Part shown: positions 54,708 through 64,000 of the stretch, one piece after another
Position numbering within the stretch: position 1 is the first letter of the stretch
Layout: the number at the start of each line of letters is the position of its first letter
Notes under the pieces: model-generated
The model's database searches: none
What the model saw: the letters and a program-made list of their open reading frames with translations, nothing else
Told to the model about the DNA's origin: nothing
From: Metarhizium brunneum
Lineage: Eukaryota; Ascomycota; Sordariomycetes; Hypocreales; Clavicipitaceae
Assembly: GCF_013426205.1 (NCBI RefSeq)
Contig: NC_089427.1
Location: forward strand, 1,426,001-1,490,000
Reading direction: 5' to 3'
Length of the DNA stretch: 64,000 nt
Position numbers and translations under genes: made by a program

Positions 54708-56000
54708 ATGGCCTCACCGCAGCCCTCGTCGTCACCGGCACCGTTGCGCAATGCCGCACCTGCCATTCCAAACCTCAAGGATAGGATCCCAAAGCTTGAA
54801 CCCCGACGACGACGACAAGAACCAGACAACCCGACTCCCGTTCCCGAGACTCCCGCCCTTCCTTCGCCGCCCAATACCTCCGACTGGACCTTCATTGTCC
54901 CCAAGAGGAGAATTCTGTCCAAGAAGGACCATGAAACATTTCTCGCGTCGCCTACACAGAGCCTAATTACAGGATGGATATTTGGACTCGCCGAGAGCGT
55001 GACTGACACGCCATGCTCAGCCGTCAAGAGCGACGACCTTGGAGACACGGTCAAAGCCATTTTGAATATTCTGGGCGAAGCTGGGGAGCTCGTTATCAAA
55101 TGCCCGCCCAACGAACAAGGTGGTTCTCGATTCGGAAACAAGGCTTTTCGGGGGTTCCTAGACCTAGTGACTGAGAACTGTCCCAAGTGGCACGAGAGCT
55201 TAGGCATCGACAGGGAAGCGGCCATTGCAGAAGTGTCGACCTATCTTGACCAATCGTTTGGAAACCGTAATCGTATTGACTATGGGTCTGGCCATGAGCT
55301 TAACTTCATGATATGGCTGCTCTGCTTATATCAGCTGGGCCTCCTACAGAAGCACGACTTCAAGGCCGTGACCCTAACGGTGTTTCCCAAGTACCTATCC
55401 CTGATGCGTACGGTTCAAATGACATACTATCTCGAGCCCGCAGGCTCCCACGGTGTGTGGGGGCTGGACGATTATCAGTTTCTGCCGTTTCTCTTTGGTG
55501 CATCTCAGCTACTACACCACCCGTACATCACACCACGGTCCGTCCACCAACAACTGACGATTGAGGAATTCGGCAAAGATTATCTATACCTCGGCCAAGT
55601 CGCCTTTGTCAATGATACAAAGACGGTCAAGGGGTTGCGGTGGCACAGTCCGATGCTTGACGACATCTCATCAGCCAAGTCGTGGTCCAAGATTGACGGA
55701 GGAATGCGTCGGATGTTCGTGGCCGAGGTGCTGGGCAAGCTGCCTGTGATGCAGCACTTCTTGTTTGGATCGCTGGTACCGGCAGGAGAAGGGATGAGCG
55801 AAGATGATGCGGTCGATAGTGACGGCGATGAGCACGCCGGCCATGTCACCTCTGATTTAGCCGACCACTCGGATCACGCCCATGATGGCACTGGCTGGGG
55901 CGATTGCTGTGGTATCAAGGTACCCAGCAGCATCGCAGCTGCACAGGAGATGAAGAAGAGGGCAAAAGGTGACGCCCTGCGGCGGATCCCCTTTGACTGA
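54708..56000 (+). CDS. rrd1: Serine/threonine-protein phosphatase 2A activator (PTPA, Rrd1-like)
   Basis: Peptidyl-prolyl isomerase and ATP-dependent activator of the PP2A catalytic subunit. Single exon, 430 aa from MASPQPSS; an in-frame ATG at 54687 would add seven residues, but AACCATGG at 54708 is the better context. The PTPA fold is evident in FIVPKRRILSKKDHETFLASPT, RFGNKAFRGFLDLV, IDYGSGHELNFMIWLLCLYQLGLL, TYYLEPAGSHGVWGLDDYQFLPFLFGASQLL and WSKIDGGMRRMFVAEVLGKLPVMQHFLFGSL. The C-terminal extension is acidic and His-rich (SDGDEHAGH), then GWGDCCGIKVPSSIAAAQEMKKR and RRIPFD, an ending I associate with the Rrd1 branch of filamentous fungi rather than Rrd2. Confidence 0.94.
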   Translation: MASPQPSSSPAPLRNAAPAIPNLKDRIPKLEPRRRRQEPDNPTPVPETPALPSPPNTSDWTFIVPKRRILSKKDHETFLASPTQSLITGWIFGLAESVTDTPCSAVKSDDLGDTVKAILNILGEAGELVIKCPPNEQGGSRFGNKAFRGFLDLVTENCPKWHESLGIDREAAIAEVSTYLDQSFGNRNRIDYGSGHELNFMIWLLCLYQLGLLQKHDFKAVTLTVFPKYLSLMRTVQMTYYLEPAGSHGVWGLDDYQFLPFLFGASQLLHHPYITPRSVHQQLTIEEFGKDYLYLGQVAFVNDTKTVKGLRWHSPMLDDISSAKSWSKIDGGMRRMFVAEVLGKLPVMQHFLFGSLVPAGEGMSEDDAVDSDGDEHAGHVTSDLADHSDHAHDGTGWGDCCGIKVPSSIAAAQEMKKRAKGDALRRIPFD

Positions 56001-59000
56001 GTGGAGGGCGTCCAACAGGTGTGAAATCCGCCACGCCGTGGCTATGTATCTGGCGTTGGCGATTTATCCTTGATTTGCTATGGAGCCGTACGTGTATGCA
56101 TGTGCTGATAAGGGTCTGAGGAAAGTGTCGTAACAAATGCGAGGCAACGATGCTGTCTACTAATGGATAGTTTAACGATGCGACCCTGGTTCTCTGATGT
56201 CGTTAACATCTGGAGGAGGAGGAAGAAGAGGAGGAGGAGATGAGATTTCGCATGACAATGCTGCTTCGGGCATTGCAGGCAATGTAATGGAACAGAATTG
56301 CACAGATCCTGAGTCCTGCCCGAAGTGAAAGCGCCTGGACTAGGACCACTGCGGATTTACGAACATTTGTTGTTGGCGTCATGAGAGGCCGAGACAGTGA
56401 CTCGGCAAGCTTTATGGTAGAATGTCATATAACTTATACCACGAGGCACGACTCTGATTAGGGTGTTGCAATATGCCGCCCGCGGGGCCATGGGAAGGAT
56501 GGTTGTTTAGAGAGTTCTGAAATAAGATGATAGATTCAATGAGTCACTACACTCTAGTTGTAATATCATGGCCAGCATAATGCAGATGCTCCCCTTGATT
56601 ATCAACTCCTGTATTAGCATGAGTACAAAAAACCAGCTGAGTCCCGCCTTATGCTGCTACAACACCGAAAAGGGCCGGAGCCATGTCGAAACAAGGAAGC
56701 CTCAAGTGCTTCTACACGTCCAAACCAGCGGTTAGTTGCATGCATTGTACACGGTCAATAGTCCAGTCATGTCAGCGGGTATAATCGAATGTACTGGCTG
56801 GTCTCTCTATATCTTCAAAAGCATATGCCACAAAGACCTATTAAACGAATCAAATCCGGAATTGAGTGACACGGTCCCAATCGGATCAGAACATCTGGGC
56901 CCTAAGGTGGCTGTCAGTAATAACGAGGGATAGGTTATGATAGAGGCCTTTTCAAAAGTTGACTCTGAAAACCTAAAAAAAGAACACTCAAATTTCATGG
57001 CTGGATAGATTAAATAGCGAGGACAAGTCAGCTCTACATTATCCACAATCACCATCTCGTGATGAAGTTCAGATGGGCATACGCGATACGGGTGAGTAAT
57101 GTTAGTCATGTTAACATGGATTGGCGGGAAAAGTCACTTCTGAGGACAGACACGCAGAGAAAGCGAAGGGTCTGTACCGTTGCCTTGCCATGTAATAGGG
57201 AGGGCACCTGGGGGATTAATCTTAATCACCGCTGGTCTTATTATTGACCTGTCCATCGGCACCGTGGTTCAAGTAGGATGCAAGCAACGTGTTCCCTACA
57301 CCCACGGTTAGCATCTACTCATTCAACCAGCAGATTCCGCACCTCGTCGCCCAAGTTAAGGCCATCTTGTTCGTCATTGCCCGGATTGATGGTGCTTCGG
57401 CCCTCTTCCGCAGAAACGAGACGACCAACCTCGACGGTGAGTCACGTAAACGACCCAGGAACATTACGGACGACATGAGGGCCTAGAGCCGGCGTCCCAC
57501 GCCACAAAATCCAAGATAGACCAAGCCGTCATCCAACATGAGACATCATCAACCGCAGCAACATGATGCGCTCGGCTTCATAAGCACTCGTAAACGCACG
57601 TATCAAGTGCATCAAAGAGGTCGAAGACGATGCCAACCATGTCATGGACAGCCTCAACCCCACGCCGCATGGCTCAACGCTCGCCTTGAAATTTATCCGT
57701 TGGGAACAACCGAAAACCCAGCCTCGCCACTGCTCTCATGGGCACCCGCCGCGTCCTTATCCCCGACGAACCTACATAGTACTATCAGCCATGGACTCCG
57801 GGGCCAGGGTTCGTTCTGGAAAGCCATTGAAACCATTTCCACAATCGCTCGGTGCTCCCAATGGCACGTGTGCTGAGTTGTCAAATTCACTCAGCCTTAT
57901 GGCCGGCCTTCATTTCCTTGGCCCCCCCTTGTTCAATATCCCTGAGCCTCGGAAGAAGAAAAAAATCCCGTTGGGAAATTTTTAAAGAATGACGAAGCAA
58001 GGGTCGGGATGTGGTTGTGATACTAGTAGCCTCAACTGGCCGAAAACTGATATCACATCATGTGCATAGACTGGCCCAGTCTGGTGGAAGAAGCCGACGC
58101 ACTCGGCACCCTCGCGCTGCCATGACTTCCAAGTCGTCTGGTCCATCTTTGCCGCCGGCAAGACCCCTGGGCATAAATAGCAATCGCTATTTACTCCGTA
58201 TTGACGCTGGTTCTCGGCACTGAGCTAAAGTCGACCGACCCCCTGGAGAGATGCGTGCATGGGTCCGCGATGCGGTCTGGTGACATCGTTGCAGCCGGGA
58301 GGCGTGGCATGCTTGCTTGGTGGGTAGATTCCATGTCGTTTCACAATCCCTGGCACAGGCGCTGGCGGCAGATGCCCAGCCAGTCTGGTTACTGAACTCA
58401 TAGAGACATAAAGGTTCTTCGAGGGTCTGGTGGAGTGTTGCTCTGTGGCCCCGTGGTTCTGAGCGTCGTCGACGAGATTTGTAAATGCAGGAGGAGGAGG
58501 ACGGGCGTGATGGGTCAGCGGGTGCGGTGTTGGTTGACGCTTGGACAAATGGTGTTGTTGATGGATGTCTGATTTTTTTTTAATTCCCTCTTCATGTTGC
58601 AGACAATATGTGTCAGCTGTATAATAGGCCAATTTTATTTCGGACGAGCCACCAAAAATTTATATACATACTACGCCGCCTCATATTACTGCCAATCATC
58701 CGTCTATTGCAACAGTCTTCTGTCACACGCCAGTCATCCAGTCAAAAGTGACAACTCGCACAGCAATCACAAAAGGCTCAGTCGACACCATACAATGGAG
58801 TAGTCACCAACAGATCAGTCACATCAAATGTTACTCCGTAGATTTTTTTTCTTTCAGCCTCACTACAAGGATTGTGCTACCTATGCATTGTGCGGCTGGG
58901 CCCGCTGTTACACACACCAGGTATGCGCGATGCATCCTGTAACCTGCATCGACGAAATGACAAAGAAGCCACAAAACACCCGGTTCCATGCTGGCCCTGG

Positions 59001-59384
59001 GTCACATCTTGCGTATTCTTGCCTTGTGAACAAAAGATTCCCCCCCCAATGCGCCTGGCAATCAGCAAATGCCAAGTTCTTCAGCTAGTGCGAATTACTA
59101 GCTCCAGCAAAGGAAAGACAGTCCAACCCCAAAAAAAAGGTCCAACGCCAGGTCATCATCATGTATTTCGTGCATTGACTTTTGGGTTCGCAAAACCGAC
59201 TATAACCACTCTGAGGTATCTCGCAAATACAATTGACAAAATGAACAATTACCCTGATACTATGCTGTGAAGACAAAGAGAACACAAGAAACGAGGCGGG
59301 TCGGTAATACTGTATTGTATATAGGAAATATGGCATGGTGTGTGAATGATTGTGGATGGGACGAGTAGAGCACTAATACCGCGA
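56001..59384. other. 3.4-kb gene-poor region
   Basis: The 3' flanks of two convergent genes with a large gap between. TACTCCGTA occurs at 58192-58200 and 58832-58840. The stretch 57289-57990 has short neighbouring frames in different phases (for example SIYSFNQQIPHLVAQVKAIL and, later, KEVEDDANHVMDSLNPTPHGSTLALKF) that could be remains of a decayed gene, but no family was recognised. Nothing else is supportable. Confidence 0.4.
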
Positions 59385-60971
59385 CTAGGCGAAGTCAACT
59401 TGCTGTAGAGGAATGGGTCCAGTTTCATCTGTGTGTGAAGTTCGTGTTGGTGGTTGGCGACTTCTGTTGGCAACATGAATGTCAATCACCATTTCCACGA
59501 GTACCTCAGCATCTCGATGCAGCTCTCCGAGTTCGTCTTCATTGAAGTTTCGGCCGAGCTTGTCTTCACTGGCCCGGGGTTTGCGGTAAGCGGCAAACAC
59601 GATGCCCCGGTCAATTCTTTCAGACAGCCGAATACCTGAAACAGGGCTGGCGCTGCGCGAAGAGGTGCTTCGTGCGTACTGGCCGGTGTAGAAGGCACAG
59701 GTAAATCCACGCGCAAGGTCATGGGGCCGAGCATGCTGGTTTCGGTACTCAATCCAACCATCAGACTTGAGAACTTGTGTGTGAACGTGTGTAGAGATCT
59801 GCAGTGGGGACGGGACGTGATGAAGACCATGCGCCGCGAGAAGACGCCCAATCATTGGCTTGGGACTGCCGTTCAGACAATTGCCGGAAGTCTGCTTTGA
59901 CGTGTCCGGCCAGAGGTTGACCACATAGACCAAGTCAAAATCGTAGCGCCGAGCGATTCTGGCCGCCTCGAATGCAGCGGCCGCAGCGGGCCGACTGGCG
60001 CGTGGCGGTGTCAAAGTTAATAGAGCACAGGGAGCTTGCTGAGGTGACATCGACAGATTCATTGGAGGCACTGCTGATTGGCTACCTTCTTCCAGGGGCT
60101 CCAAGGACGGGCTGTCTGGGTTTGATTCGGCAATGTCGTCGTCGCTGAGATTGAGAAATTCGTTGAAGTCGGGCTCTCTCAAGGTAGAACTGCAAAAAGA
60201 ATGGGTAGAGTGGGCGAGACTAGACTGACTGTATGACCTGTTCAGGGAGAAACGATCAAAAGGTTCGCCCAGTTGAGCCTCAATGTCCTTGAATAGCGAC
60301 CTGTCGAGGGCGTCTGCGGACTTGACGTTGCGCAATTTGATATCAGCGACAGGTCCAAGATCAGGAGACTGACCTGGAGTGGGCGGGCGCGCTGGAAGGG
60401 GAATCTGCGGGCCTTGGCTCGTTGGACTTGCTGATTGTGACCCATGATGCGAAGTAGGGGGAGTAATCAGTCTATTTGGAGGTGGAATGGAAATCTCCAG
60501 CGGAGATCGACTTCGAGGGCTTGGCAGCTGAGGTGCCTCGGTGAACTTGGGAGTGCTCAAGGTGGGTGATGTAGGCGATGGTTCGTTGTTGAGGCTGTAC
60601 TTCTTGGGGAACTGAAATTCACGGAGACCAGTGACCAATTGTTCAGTGTTGCCTTGGGTAAATGAAGGAGATCGACATAAGCGTTGTTTGGGGGGATCAT
60701 TGCAATCAGTTGTTACTGAGTTGTATGCTTGGCGATGAACAGTTCGTGGAGATGTCATGATATCTGGGACTGATGGCGAACGTCCCGCAGCCTGCCTCAA
60801 GCGCCCCTCGTCGCGCGCAGCCATTCGGCTTGTCTTGGGGCGAATAAATGACGGCGAAGGAAACTGTTGTTCGATGGCTAGAACAGCGGGACTAGCTCGT
60901 CCACTGGAGGTGGGAGAGGCCTTGCGCTTGTAGGCAAAGAGCCTCTCAAGTCGATCTAAACCGTTGGCCAT
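59385..60971 (-). CDS. Uncharacterised 528-aa fungal protein with Ser/Pro-rich N-terminus and conserved-looking C-terminal domain
   Basis: Single exon. The start MANGLDRLERLFAYKRKAS is preferred; an ATG at 61031 would add 20 residues. Residues 1-330 are Ser/Pro-rich, with many SP/TP sites, and look disordered (SRSPLEISIPPPNRLITPPTS; LPARPPTPGQSPDLG). From about 345 a folded domain appears: PCALLTLTPPRASRPAAAAAFEAARIARRYDFDLVYVVNLWP, read in pieces, then IGRLLAAHGLHHVPSPL, DGWIEYRNQHARPHDLARGFTCAFYTG and RGIVFAAYRKP. It ends with an acidic helix (NEDELGELHRDAEVLVEMVIDIHV). The alternating hydrophobic pattern suggests an alpha/beta sensor-like fold, but no family was recognised. No signal peptide or membrane segment. 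Function unknown. Confidence 0.75.
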   Translation of the reverse strand: MANGLDRLERLFAYKRKASPTSSGRASPAVLAIEQQFPSPSFIRPKTSRMAARDEGRLRQAAGRSPSVPDIMTSPRTVHRQAYNSVTTDCNDPPKQRLCRSPSFTQGNTEQLVTGLREFQFPKKYSLNNEPSPTSPTLSTPKFTEAPQLPSPRSRSPLEISIPPPNRLITPPTSHHGSQSASPTSQGPQIPLPARPPTPGQSPDLGPVADIKLRNVKSADALDRSLFKDIEAQLGEPFDRFSLNRSYSQSSLAHSTHSFCSSTLREPDFNEFLNLSDDDIAESNPDSPSLEPLEEGSQSAVPPMNLSMSPQQAPCALLTLTPPRASRPAAAAAFEAARIARRYDFDLVYVVNLWPDTSKQTSGNCLNGSPKPMIGRLLAAHGLHHVPSPLQISTHVHTQVLKSDGWIEYRNQHARPHDLARGFTCAFYTGQYARSTSSRSASPVSGIRLSERIDRGIVFAAYRKPRASEDKLGRNFNEDELGELHRDAEVLVEMVIDIHVANRSRQPPTRTSHTDETGPIPLQQVDFA

Positions 60972-63900
60972 TATTTTCGGAGGGTTTGTTGGTGAGATTT
61001 GGAATATGGCCGTGGCCAAATCTGGTTTCATGGTGGTGGGTTTCGAAAGTTGATTAAGAAGAAAAATTCCTTTTTTCCCCTTCTCCTTTGGTGTGCGCCT
61101 CGTCGGCGGGCCAAGATAATTGCTGTGAGGGAGTGAATGTGTTGTGTCCTCCAGGTGACGGCAAAGTGAGTCAAAGGTGACCACGCGAATCGACCGTTGG
61201 CGAGCCGCGCCACGATGAACTTCAAACTCGTGTGACAAGGATAGCTACTTCAGACGAAATCCACGTATCATCTCTCTCGAGCACATAATCTCCAATTCTT
61301 GACGTAGTGCATGTGCATGTGCACAAGTCGTACAGCGTATGGTCGTCTCTTATTTGCAATCCTTCGTAGCTGCGAGGCAGGAGTTCTGGTCGTGAGGTTC
61401 CGAGGAGGCGCAAGCCGCCTTCTCGAGGGTGACGAATTCAGTTGCCAAATCAATACCGGGCCGCCTACTCTGCAGGAGAGTGCAGTGAACCTAATCCCGG
61501 TGGCAAGGAATCAAAACCAATGCAGAGATATACGACAGTGCAGTTGGGGGTGTTTGGAATGGTTTTGTGTGCAAAGAGCGGCACTGGGGCGGCAGCGAAG
61601 GCGGCAAGGCGTGTAAGTGACTGGTCCGTCGGCAGGGTGGTAGGCGAGAATTGGGCAGGAGCAACCCGGATTCTTTCCCCAAGTCGAAGTCAGGTTCTGC
61701 GGCAGAGTGGCAGTATTGGCAAACCTCACGATAGCAACTGCAATAGGACAAGTGAGCAAACGACCGAGATTCAAGTCAACGGATGGTGCATCCTTGGAAC
61801 CGGGTTTTCATCGACAGCACCTGGGGGCCACGGCAGTCTTTAAACGAGGATTCTCGACTCGACACGGCGTGGACCTGAACATGCCCTCGCACCGCACCTA
61901 CACGCACACGCACACGCACACGCGAGCCTATGGCCAAAAAGCAAGGCCTACCACGTTGCCCGAGGGTCGTCGGCAAGGGTTCCAGTGTGCCATAGCCACG
62001 CCAGGGCAAGCCATATGTCCAGAACCCCCAACACACCCAGCAGCATGTACTCCATACTCCGAACGCAGACGCCCTGGGAACTATTTGGCCCGTACGGCAG
62101 CACGGCGTACAGACCTGGTATGGAGCATGTACCACCGCCATGGAGAAAAAACAAGCGGCAGCCCACCAATCTTACACCACATGTACAATGCTGTATGCCG
62201 CTAGGTGGCAGGGATACTAGGCTCTCGGACTCTGTCCTTCAGAAAGGCCAAAAACAAAAAACAACGGGGATCCTACTGGGACTACAACCGGGGAGACCGG
62301 AGACGACGCCCTCCCCGCCCATTCCTCGCCCTAGCTCCACCAACTCCACACGACTTGTCTCTCTCGAATAGTTTCGTCTTCTAAGAGACAGGTCGGCAAG
62401 TTTGGTGTTCTGAAGGCTGGTGAATGCCTATGAGAGCCTCTGCCCATGGCTGGGGCATCAAAGACAGAGAGAAAGAAGTAAGTTACTATCCGATGGTTGG
62501 AGACAACGTCTCCCTTCGTCTGACGCCGAACCTCACACTTACACACGCCCGCATGCACAATCTCCAACGTCTTTCCCGTTGGCTGTCTTTGAGCCTAGAC
62601 AATTTCTGGCCCGCGCCAGCTGAGCCGCGGGAGAGTGCTGGCAGTCAGCGGAATGGATGGTGGCGTTGCTGTACATGCAACCAGTTGACCCAACAGCTTG
62701 CTAATGTTGCATGACTGTATGTACATGCAATGTATTGCAATACATACATGTGCTGCAATTCATGGCTGCATTGTCCGGACTTTATTCTTCTGTCACGTTC
62801 ATCCCATGATTGCATTGCAAATAACCAACTGACGAACGGATGTTCTTCCTGGTCTGAGTTCCCTCGCGGGTGAAACTGATTGCTTCCAGACACCCCGCAA
62901 ACCAGAGAGCTCCCGCCTAGTATTATCCCCGCGAACCACGCGGCAGGCTCGCCTCGAAAGCCATGACGAGCTCACCGTGATACAGTACCAATTTGCCGTG
63001 TGTACGGAGTACATTCTGTCAGAAAGGCGCCGAGGCTGTCCAAGTTGACCCCTCGGTCACAATTACTATTTGACGGAAACTATGGCGGCTGTGTCATATG
63101 GACGTCCAAATTGTTTGCTTTTGATGCTCGACAGAAAGGGGGCGGCAACTACGAATCAGAGACGCTCAACGACACTCTGGACCACCAACATGCCAGCCCG
63201 GCGATTTGGTTCGTCGGCCATCCTCATCTCTCACTTTTTTGTTTTGTTTTGGGGCAAACCCCTCTTAAGAGCCAGCCCAGCTTGGCAGTCGTTTGCTGGA
63301 TATATCACCCTGCTTATGTTAGTGTCTGCCGGCTCCAGTGGCTGCAGGCTATACTAGCGGACTGTGTGAAGAAATAAGCACCTGATGTCACCCTGCTGCA
63401 TCACCACCCGCCTGGTCTTTCAGCCAGGCGATAATCAAATGGCTGAATCCAAAAGGAAAGCATGCGTTGGTGTCTATATCAATACTGCCTGCCAATATTG
63501 GACCGCAGACTCAGAAGAGAGCCTCTTGATGTGGACCTTGCTCATTGCCGAGCTGCTTCTCCCCGGCTTTGCCACGACCCGGAATCGGTTGATCCAACCG
63601 CGAGACGTTGAACACACGGCAAGTAGTTCTCTCTGCTCTGTACGTACATATGTATCTCGGCGATGAGTTAGGACTAGTCTGCTTTCGTCAAAAAGCTTGA
63701 TGTCTGACCAGAAAGCAGGAGAAGAGAGGACGTGGCCAACTCGACGTTCATTATCCATTGATGGTGGCGCATACATATGGAGTGCTACTTTCAGAGCACT
63801 ACAATTGTTAGACCGGGTGCCGGAACAGCACCAGCAGAGGTCGGCTTTTCTCTCTCGCATGAACACACACCCACTCCTCTCTCTCATATTTCCTCCCTTG

Positions 63901-64000
63901 GCCTTGGGTCGACGGTCTGTCTGTCTGTCTAACCCCGGCTCTGGGTTTTGCTTGGCGGCTTGGCAACGCTTCTGAATCAAGGGTACAGATGGGGTCTTGA
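60972..64000. other. Right-edge 3-kb region without supportable genes
   Basis: Begins with the promoter of the 528-aa protein gene. A CA-rich repeat lies at 61900-61924, and a TACGGAGTA at 63003-63011. Open frames up to 168 codons (minus strand, 63474-63980) are compositionally poor and lack motifs. A gene truncated by the window edge cannot be excluded. Confidence 0.4.
61900..61924 (+). repeat. (CACACG)-type microsatellite
   Basis: Four tandem copies of a CACACG-like hexamer, in non-coding sequence. Confidence 0.85.

Noticed and set aside
62730..62745. 16-bp perfect palindrome ATGTATTGCAATACAT
   Set aside because: About one perfect 16-bp palindrome is expected by chance in 64 kb, and the flanks do not extend the symmetry.
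63474..63980. 168-codon minus-strand open frame at the right edge
   Set aside because: No motif, unnatural composition and no splice-linked continuation; overlapping frames on the other strand are equally long.
1..64000. Secondary-metabolite cluster, CRISPR array or bacterial-type system
   Set aside because: No PKS, NRPS, terpene cyclase or P450 signatures, no regularly spaced repeats, and all confident genes are eukaryotic intron-bearing or housekeeping genes.

Overview
The window is nuclear DNA of a filamentous ascomycete (Pezizomycotina). Genes are 0.2-2.7 kb apart on both strands, introns are mostly 50-130 nt with GT(A/G)-AG ends, and several products belong to fungus-restricted families (Ssr4/DUF1750, DUF1746, FRE ferric reductase, HxB-type MoCo sulfurase). 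The protein flavour suggests Sordariomycetes, probably Hypocreales; that placement is inference. Twenty-two protein-coding genes are supported with reasonable confidence. No rRNA, tRNA, CRISPR array or secondary-metabolite cluster was found.

Left part (1-14.2 kb): an empty left edge; 6-phosphogluconate dehydrogenase (1836-4288), whose third intron carries a MITE-like inverted-repeat insertion; a SWI/SNF-RSC subunit Ssr4 homologue with a polyQ tract (4973-7415); a secreted protein with an Asn-rich tail (8373-9476); a gene-poor stretch with a possible HET-like relic; and a ferric reductase (11942-14006).

Middle-left (14.2-28 kb): molybdenum cofactor sulfurase (minus) divergent from the Ars2/SERRATE homologue; the G-patch protein Pxr1; a 69-aa small protein; a 62-aa secreted peptide with dibasic sites; a DUF1746 membrane protein.

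Middle (27.7-43.4 kb): Rcl1 and a mitochondrial PPR protein share a short divergent promoter, followed by a TAF3-like histone-fold protein, a dipeptidyl-peptidase-5-like S9 peptidase, Eaf6 (NuA4), a PWI/RS splicing protein, proteasome chaperone Nas2 and Ran GTPase.

Right part (43.4-64 kb): a 2.8-kb intergenic region leads to a homeobox factor, then NAD kinase, exosome subunit Rrp46 divergent from the PP2A activator PTPA, and an unrecognised 528-aa protein. The last 3 kb hold no supportable gene.

Functionally this is a housekeeping neighbourhood: chromatin and transcription (Ssr4, Taf3, Eaf6, homeobox), RNA processing and ribosome biogenesis (Ars2, Pxr1, Rcl1, PWI protein, Rrp46), nucleotide-cofactor supply (6PGD, NAD kinase), nuclear transport (Ran) and protein quality control (Nas2, DUF1746, peptidase). 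They are not operonic. The most interesting non-genic signals are the intronic MITE and a 9-mer, TACTCCGTA, present ten times and always outside the coding exons called here.
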